64,000 bases of DNA from Posidonia oceanica (taxonomy: Eukaryota > Streptophyta > Magnoliopsida > Alismatales > Posidoniaceae). Below are positions 58,304 through 64,000 of this stretch, in pieces. Each line of letters begins with the position of its first letter. Position 1 is the stretch's first letter. Location of the stretch: contig JAZBRS010000039.1 in NCBI GenBank assembly GCA_037176725.1, positions 29,052,001-29,116,000 of the forward strand, written 5' to 3'. The translations under genes were made by a program, and so were the position numbers. A model generated the notes under the pieces. That model saw nothing but the letters and a program-made list of their open reading frames with translations, was not told the origin of the DNA and did not search any database.

Positions 58304-59655
58304 ATGGATTTGAGTGATATCCCATGTCATGCTTTCCAGGTGGCCGTCTTCTCCTCTCTTTCTGACATGGTGCAGCTCTGGCTGGAGGCCATACCCAACC
58401 ATTTGGCGAACTTGTTGGTGCATGAGAAGGTACTCCCTGTTTTCATCTTTTTTGCATACTCCCATTCTCGTACTTCTGCTTATTTTTTCTTTACTTTATA
58501 GCCCCTATCTTCTGCCAACAATGACCGGGACTCGAAAGCCTATCAGTTGGACTGGGTTCAACAATTCCACTCTTGGGCTTTGAAGAAGTACCAGGAATGC
58601 TTGGAGGAGGCTGGTCTCTGTCAGGCCCTTCGCCAGCTGCGGCAGCCTGTTGACTGGAAGGCGCTCTTCGGCCTCTGTAGGCTGTGGAATCCCTTGACTT
58701 ACACGTTCTTTTCTTCTTCAGGGGAATTGACCATTCTCTTGGAGGAGGTGAGTGCCCTTCTAGGTACTCGACATGCCGACCCATCCATTTACTGCAGGGA
58801 TGCCTACCTTTTGCCAATCGGGGTGGTAGGTTCTTTCTCTCTCTTAAAACGCATCTTTAGCTCTTTTGTTGTGCCAAAGGACCTGGTGCTGGATGGCTGT
58901 ATCAAACTCTCCTCTTTGTGGAAATTTTTCTAGAAACAGCGCAACAGCATCCACTCTGAGGCTCTTTGCTTGGAATGCGTCTTCATTCTGATCGGAGGAC
59001 TGGTGCTCTTCCAAAATGAAGCTTTGACTATTAGTGCCTACCATGCCGAGCTCATGTGCATCTGCGTGCGCAACCCGGAGAAGTGTTTGAGTCAGTATGT
59101 TTTGGCTTTTACCATCCGAGGCTTATTCATTTCCTGCCTCGGGGGGGCCATTCTTTGGCTCACCGTTCCTAGTTCTGCGCTGGCTGGAGGAGCACTTTCT
59201 TCTACTTGCTTTTGATGCTAGCCTTCCCTTGGAGGAGCTCATTCGGCGCCTATGCGCTTGCAAGGTCAAATCCCAGATGGATTCCTTCAGTCCCCCCATC
59301 TTTCAGGATAGTGTCTGACCCGGAGTATTTCCTGACGCTGATTGGGGCGATTGAGTTTGTGAGGTACAACCCTCAGCGCTGCTTCTCAATGCTGGGTACT
59401 CCTCGGGCTATACCTCCCTTGCCACGCTTCACTGATATGATTCTCCCACGCTTGAGGGACATTCCTGGGGACATCATCCAGGTCTTTTATCAGGCTGGTA
59501 CTTGGGATGGGAAGGGGCAAAATCGAGTCCTTTCTGCATGGGAGAACTCGAATGCGGACCGTGAAGCCATTTCTCTTGCAACTTATGACGCTTGGTACGA
59601 GGGCGTGCGTCCTAAATTGTTTATTGAATTTCCTTCAAAAAGACAGAAGATGTAG
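58304..59655 (+). pseudogene. Gene 1: intron-containing DUF7745/plant-mobile-domain-like gene
   Basis: Exon 1 is 58304-58429 (42 codons from ATG). The intron 58430-58501 starts GTACTC and ends TATAG, phase 0. Exon 2 runs from 58502. Blocks: LFGLCRLWNPLTYTFFSSSG with ELTILLEEVSALLG, WLEEHFLLLAFDASLPLEEL, and IEFVRYNPQRCFSMLG; ends at TAG 59653-59655. The layout parallels ORF3 of element 1 (RFWKPAHHVFCF...ELTPSLEEV; VEYHPIRVMCQFG), so they are probably homologous. A TAG at 58931-58933 and two frameshifts (about 59150 and 59310) inactivate it. It runs opposite to host element B. Function unknown. Confidence 0.72.
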
Positions 59656-59678
59656 TTAGAAATGTATTACTTATCATC

Positions 59679-59684
59679 AATAAA
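59679..59684 (+). terminator. Polyadenylation signal of gene 1
   Basis: AATAAA 23 bases after the gene 1 stop codon, followed by T-rich sequence. The region to 59774 has no gene. Confidence 0.6.
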
Positions 59685-59774
59685 ATTTATCTCGTCTCTT
59701 TGGTCCATATTGAATGAATTTGTATGAATTGAATGAGAATATCAGAATTCAGAACACTTCCCTGAACTTAAAGC

Positions 59775-59921
59775 GTTGTATGCTCAAAATGGAGCGTCCA
59801 ATGTTATACACTGGAAAGCCAGCGGCTAACGTTTTAACTCGCAAAATGTTGAACGCATAGTAGGGCACGTATAACATCCTTTCTTCCTGAGGCGTTGGAC
59901 ACTGGGATTCACGCGTACAAC
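59775..59921. repeat. Four palindromic 28-mers upstream of gene 2
   Basis: Units at 59775-59802, 59803-59830, 59848-59875 and 59894-59921, with a 17-bp half unit at 59831-59847. The last ends nine bases before the TATA box. Arms include GTTATACACTGG/CCAGCGGCTAAC and GTTGGACACTGG/ACGCGTACAAC. Confidence 0.9.
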
Positions 59922-59930
59922 GTTAAAAGG

Positions 59931-59937
59931 TATAAAA
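59931..59937 (+). promoter_or_regulatory. TATA box of gene 2
   Basis: TATAAAA in AAAAGGTATAAAACCC, directly after the palindromic units and about 185 bp before the first ATG of gene 2 (60117). The GC content rises sharply after it. Confidence 0.68.
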
Positions 59938-60116
59938 CCCTCGTCCTACGCCGCGGGTGGCCATCTGGTTTCTTCCCCTCTTCTTCTCCAGCAACAGCAA
60001 CCACTTAGGCGACCTTCTTCCTCATTCCGGCGAACATAGAGAGGCACATATCATAGTTCTACACTAGGGCGGCCAAACAGGCAAAGACCGGGCCTTCTCC
60101 CTTCGGCGAGGCGGCG

Positions 60117-63100
60117 ATGGAGGTGTCGGCTGGCGGTGCTGCTGTGCGGGAAACGGCGGCGAGGGTGTGGCAGGCGGGGGGTCACTGGTAGGGGCGAGCT
60201 CGGCAGCTGCAGGGGCGTGCTCGGTGGCTACTGCGCCTGGGCCGGCGGCTGCTGTGGTGGTCGTGGAGGCCGAGGTGGGTGTGGCAGGCGTGGTGGAGGC
60301 CAATGGTGCCATGGCGATGCCCGGGGCAACGTCCGGTGGTGATGCCGAGGCTGCGGGAGTGGAGACGGGGGCTGCCATGGGTGGCTCCGCGGAGACCGAG
60401 GTGGTGGTTGGTGACGATGCCGTGGGGGCAGAGGCGACAGCCAATAGGGCCACCGTGGGGGAGGGCTCTGGTTCCGGGGTGGTCGGTGAGACGACGGCGG
60501 AGGCAGTCTCCGGTTCCAGCACTTCCTTCAGTTTGGAGGATTCAAAGGAGACAGTCTCAGAGGCGAGGCCTGAGGTCAGCCTAGACGAGGCGGGGCCCTC
60601 GAAGGTACCCGAGGCGAGGCTAGTCGACCCCTTCCTTGCGCAGTTTGGCGAGGACAACGGCTGGTGGCGGAACATGGTTGACTTCGTCCGACGGGAGGCG
60701 GAGGGCGTCACGAGGGATCCCCAGAGACGAGGTGCAGGCGTCGGGACCGCGTAGGGATGCTTCCCACTCAGAGTACGCCACTGCCACACTGGCTTCTAGG
60801 GGGCAGGTATACATTTTTCATTCTTTTCTCCTTATTTTGTTCAATTATTTCATCCTGACTAATAGTTCTCCTGCTTGCTTGTAGAGTCGAGCACCGACCG
60901 AGACCCGCTGCTACTAGGGTCAGGTCCGCCGGTCCTACGCTTCGTTGGCTTCTTTCCTGCAGGAGCGTCTGGATCGGATGGAATTTGGGCATTTCTTGTC
61001 CATCCCAGACTTTCCCCTCCGTCCGATGTTTCTGGAGGCGGTGGCAGAGCGGTGGAGCTTTCGAACGAGCTCGATCGTTACTCGGGTGGGTGAGTTTGTC
61101 CTTTCTCTTGAGGACATGGCGCGGCTGACTGGTCTCTAGGTTACGGGCAGACTAGTGACAGGGAGGGTGCGTCCGAGTTACTCAGTTCTAGCGCAGGAGC
61201 TTGTTGGACGCCAGTTAGCCATGAGCGGGGAGCAGCTCATGGTTATCACTTCCGCGGTTTGCCAGGTGAGTGAGCTGGCAGAGACAATTGACGGACCAGA
61301 TGTGGAGGCTTACCAGCAGCTGCGGGCCTTCCCCCTGGTGCTGTTCGGGGAGGTGCTCTTCTCGCACTCCTCCTCGAAGCTCTCGGCGTGGTTCCTTCCC
61401 CTTATGGTGGACCTGGAGCGTGTGGGAGAGTACGCCTGGGGTGCGGCGAGCTTGGCGCACCTGTACTCCACCCTATTCCGCTTCACCGACGGCAGTTCTC
61501 GCCAGCTGGGCAGAAACTTGCTTTTCCTTCAGGTAAATCTGCATATTTAAGCTTGTATTGGATATTATATTCTTGCTAACAACTTCCTTATTTTGCTTGC
61601 AGATGTGGGCGTGGGACCACTTTGCCTTTCTACGCCCTGCCCCTCCTCTAGTTCCTCCTACCGATGTCCGCTTTCCCCAGGGATTGTTTTGGGCTACTGC
61701 CGAGCAGGCCCTCGAGCCTGCAGATGACAATCGCTATGTTAGTTGTCTACTTTTTGAGCTCCTTGTCCCAGCTCAGGTAACTTGCTTCTTTTAATTTCAG
61801 CTTCTGTTTATTTGTTTATGCTACTTGCTGACATGTATTGCTCTTTTCAGGTAGTTTGGCATCCCTACGCTGAGGGGGAGCATGCGGACGTCCCTGAGAT
61901 TGCCTGTGATCGGGCCATTTTTGACCGGGACGTATGGATCCATTGCTAGAACCACTACCACTTCCAGCAGATTGGCAGGGCACTACGACATCTAGGGTAC
62001 CGGCAGGCTCGGCCTTCACCTCCTCCTCACCAAGCTTGGCGAGAGACACGTGGTGGGGGCAGCCGTGCTCACCATTGGGTGGACGTCTACGGCCCACAGC
62101 TCCTGGACTGGGCCCGTCGTGGTTCCCCCGCTCCGACGGATGCTACAGAGGAGGACGAGGCAGATTGGGCTGAGTGGTAGATCGGGAGTTTTCCTCTCTG
62201 ATGATCTTCCACCGGTCCCACTTCCTTGGGTGCGGGAACCTTCCTTTGGGGGACACAGATCCCAGGGAGGCGGTGGTTTCCCGTGCGGCCCTGTTGGAGG
62301 AGGTTCAGTCTTTTCGAGCCCAGCTGGAGATAGTGGTGAGCTTCTGAATTTCATTTTGTAGACTGTTAATTCAATTTGGCTAGCTGGCTTTCTTCTTTTG
62401 CAGCTCAAGGCGGCCGATGAGTGGGCTCAGCAGGAGCACCAATTGACCCAACAGCTCTCCGTTCTGACTGGGGAGATTGACCGTCTACGGGCCTCTACCT
62501 CTCAGGTATTTTTCACAAGTAGCTTTTGTAGTTTGGCTATGAATTGCAACTGACTTGAATCCTCCTTTTCAGCCTTCGATTAGCAACGCTCCTCCTCTGG
62601 ACCGCTCAAAGGAGATCTCTTATCTCCAGGAGAAGGTAAATATGCTTTCATTTTGTTTCTGCTTTTGAAATCCCCTTGGTCCTGATGCCATTGCTTGTAG
62701 GTCGCTTATCTAGAGGACGAGCTGAGGGAGCGGGCTGGTGACTTCATAGCCGCCAGCTCTGTTGAGAGGTTAGAGGAGCTAGAGGGGACAATCGCTGCTA
62801 GTAGTGCTCGGATCCAGGAGCTGGAGCAGCAGGTGGCTGATAGGGACACTGAGATTGCCCGATCTCAGGTGGTATGATTTAATTCAGCGCTTCTTTATGT
62901 CTTCCATGTCCTTGCTTATATCTGATATTTTGGGCTACTTCTCCTTTCAGGGCACGGCGAGTGTTATCTCCCAGCTTGAGTTTGCTTTTTCAGCTGGTGC
63001 CAAGCTCGGGGAGCGTGTTCCTTCTGTACCGAGCAGCCAGTCGGGCAGCCACCGTTCACGGTTTGTTTCCAGGGCCCCATCAGGCGTTTCGGTTCGACAG

Positions 63101-63187
63101 TCGCCTCGTCCCCCTACTGCCCCTTCTCCGGCTCCTGCTTCAGCTCCCGCTTCGGCTCCTGAGGGTGAGGGAGAGAGTGCTCCCTAG
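60117..63187 (+). pseudogene. Gene 2: eight-exon plant mobile domain (PMD) gene with coiled-coil tail
   Basis: Exons: 60117-60806, 60885-61532, 61603-61776, 61851-62335, 62404-62505, 62573-62635, 62701-62868, 62951-63187. All introns are GT-AG, 67-82 bp, and phase 0 where it can be judged. Exon 1 is Ala/Gly/Val-rich and acidic. Exons 2-4 hold the PMD: FLEAVAERWSFRTSS, GEFVLSLEDMARLTGL, VGEYAWGAASLAHLYSTLFR, LLFLQMWAWDHFAFLRP, VVWHPYAEG. Exons 5-7 are a heptad-rich coiled coil; exon 8 is Ser/Pro/Ala-rich. TAG codons (near 60915, 61137, 61950) and frameshifts in exons 1 and 4 make it a pseudogene. PMD genes are linked to transposons and include Arabidopsis MAIN/MAIL1. Confidence 0.82.
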
Positions 63188-63667
63188 CTTTTGTACTTCA
63201 GGGGTATGCCCCGGTGACTTTGTAGAACAATTGTATATTTTGAAATGATATAGATTTCTGCACACTTAGTAAACTTGTCAAATACTTCTTATAAATTACA
63301 TTTCTCAAAGCTAAAGTGAGCTTAAGTGACCAATATGGTAAAATAATGGCCCTTAATTCAAATTAACTTGAAACCAGCATATTCAAGTGAAATAGTATGT
63401 AAATGACATAGTTATAAGGAAAGATTTCACCTGGAAGCTTAAGAATTGAATTTTGAAGTCGCCGACGCCTTAACGAGCCATTTACTTGATGAAACGAGCA
63501 ACCAGAGATTCCGACTGGCCCGGATGTCCAAAAAATATGAAACCAATGCTCACACGTGTATTTCAACTTAGTTAAACCTCTAGAATGGGCAAAACAGGTG
63601 CATGCAACTCAATCACGGATCAGGGGGTAATCCAGCCAAGTTCAGTAACTTAAGTTACTGATAAAAC
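63188..63667. other. Spacer after gene 2, no gene
   Basis: About 480 bp of AT-rich sequence after the gene 2 stop. No canonical AATAAA is seen near the stop. A minus-strand open frame at 63363-63566 has no recognisable domain and I do not call it. Confidence 0.6.
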
Positions 63668-63798
63668 GTTATACGCCTCATCTGCTGCGGCCAACATTAT
63701 CCGCTTCATTGTCTGCGTCCAATGCCGGTAGCTGCTCTAAACGTTATACGCCTCAAATAGCGTGGCTAACGTTGGACACGCACCGTCTCGTGTACAAC
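63668..63798. repeat. Four palindromic 28-mers near the right edge
   Basis: Units 63668-63695, 63696-63723, 63743-63770 and 63771-63798 (GTTATACGCCTC...GCGGCCAAC and GTTGGACACG...TGTACAAC types). Same layout as before genes 1 and 2. Confidence 0.88.
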
Positions 63799-63910
63799 GA
63801 AGCGAGCCCAGAAACTTTTCTTTCCTTTCCTGTTCTTGTCTAATCTTTCGGAATGCTTGCGAAATTTTCTCAATGTCCACGTGAAAGATTTTCAACGATC
63901 CTCCTGTGCT

Positions 63911-63918
63911 TATAAAAG
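63911..63918 (+). promoter_or_regulatory. TATA box of a possible third gene
   Basis: TATAAAAG about 112 bp after the last palindromic unit, plus strand. The following 80 bp to the window end contain no supported start codon context, so any gene lies outside. Confidence 0.45.
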
Positions 63919-64000
63919 CTTGGCCACCCCTTTGATTTTCATGCATACTTGCTCCTTTTTCTCTCTACTGATTTCTTCCTGACTTGTGCTTCTTTCTTCG

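Larger units (their letters stand above)
55474..64000 (-). mobile_element. Element B: 3' internal region with arrays and antisense genes
   Basis: From the polypurine tract to the window end I see no LTR boundary. Order from the LTR: four tandem arrays (55650-57950), then two genes on the plus strand, which is antisense to B, each preceded by palindromic 28-mers. Antisense ORFs between pol and the 3' LTR are known in some Tat-lineage elements (for example Grande). The pol of B should lie right of the window; that it is one continuous element is inferred, not seen. Confidence 0.65.

Noticed and set aside
60064..60789. Minus-strand 241-codon frame opposite gene 2 exon 1
   Set aside because: Shadow of the GC-rich Ala/Gly/Val-coding exon; Pro/Ala/Ser text without a motif, while the plus strand has splice sites and PMD exons downstream.

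Overview
The window looks like heterochromatic, repeat-rich nuclear DNA of a flowering plant. I see no cellular housekeeping gene, tRNA or rRNA. Nearly all of it is nested Ty3/gypsy LTR retrotransposons resembling the Tat/Ogre/Retand lineage: very long LTRs, gag-protease with a G-patch-like segment, reverse transcriptase (RT) followed by two RNase H domains, integrase, an extra ORF after pol, and tandem arrays before the 3' LTR. The species cannot be named from the sequence.

Layout. (1) 1-1783: 3' part of a plus-strand LTR. (2) 1784-8395 and 40774-41299: minus-strand element 'D' (gag, two aspartic-protease domains, G-patch, LTR) interrupted by element 1. (3) 8396-40773: element 1, a plus-strand Tat-type element bounded by the 5-bp target duplication GTTAT. 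Its 3' LTR is 5872 bp; its 5' LTR holds an inserted 5988-bp solo LTR (11173-17160). (4) 41300-44310: gag-protease remnant 'C' (+), the DNA that D entered. (5) 44311-47972: minus-strand 'E' (3' LTR piece, polypurine tract, array, ORF3 remnant). (6) 47973-50635: plus-strand LTR 'F', inserted in the ORF3 of E. (7) 50636-52568: minus LTR 'A' in F. (8) 52569-64000: minus element 'B' in A: 3' LTR, polypurine tract, four arrays, then two intron-containing genes on the opposite strand that encode plant-mobile-domain-like proteins.

All coding regions carry stops or frameshifts, many of them TAG where CAG or TGG is expected. The right half therefore records successive insertions (C, E, F, A, B, oldest to youngest), and the left half records C, D, element 1, solo LTR.

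The most unusual signal is structural. The elements are packed with short inverted repeats in regular arrays whose stems change in a paired way. Chief among them is a 28-29-bp palindromic unit (GTTGGACGC...GCGTCCAAC and variants such as GTTATAAGC...GCATATAAC), present about 45 times. It occurs in tandem pairs or triplets, at a 217-230-bp period in LTR F, and just upstream of TATA boxes both in the LTRs and before the antisense genes. Separate arrays in the 3' regions of element 1, E and B are also built from stem-loops with different sequences.
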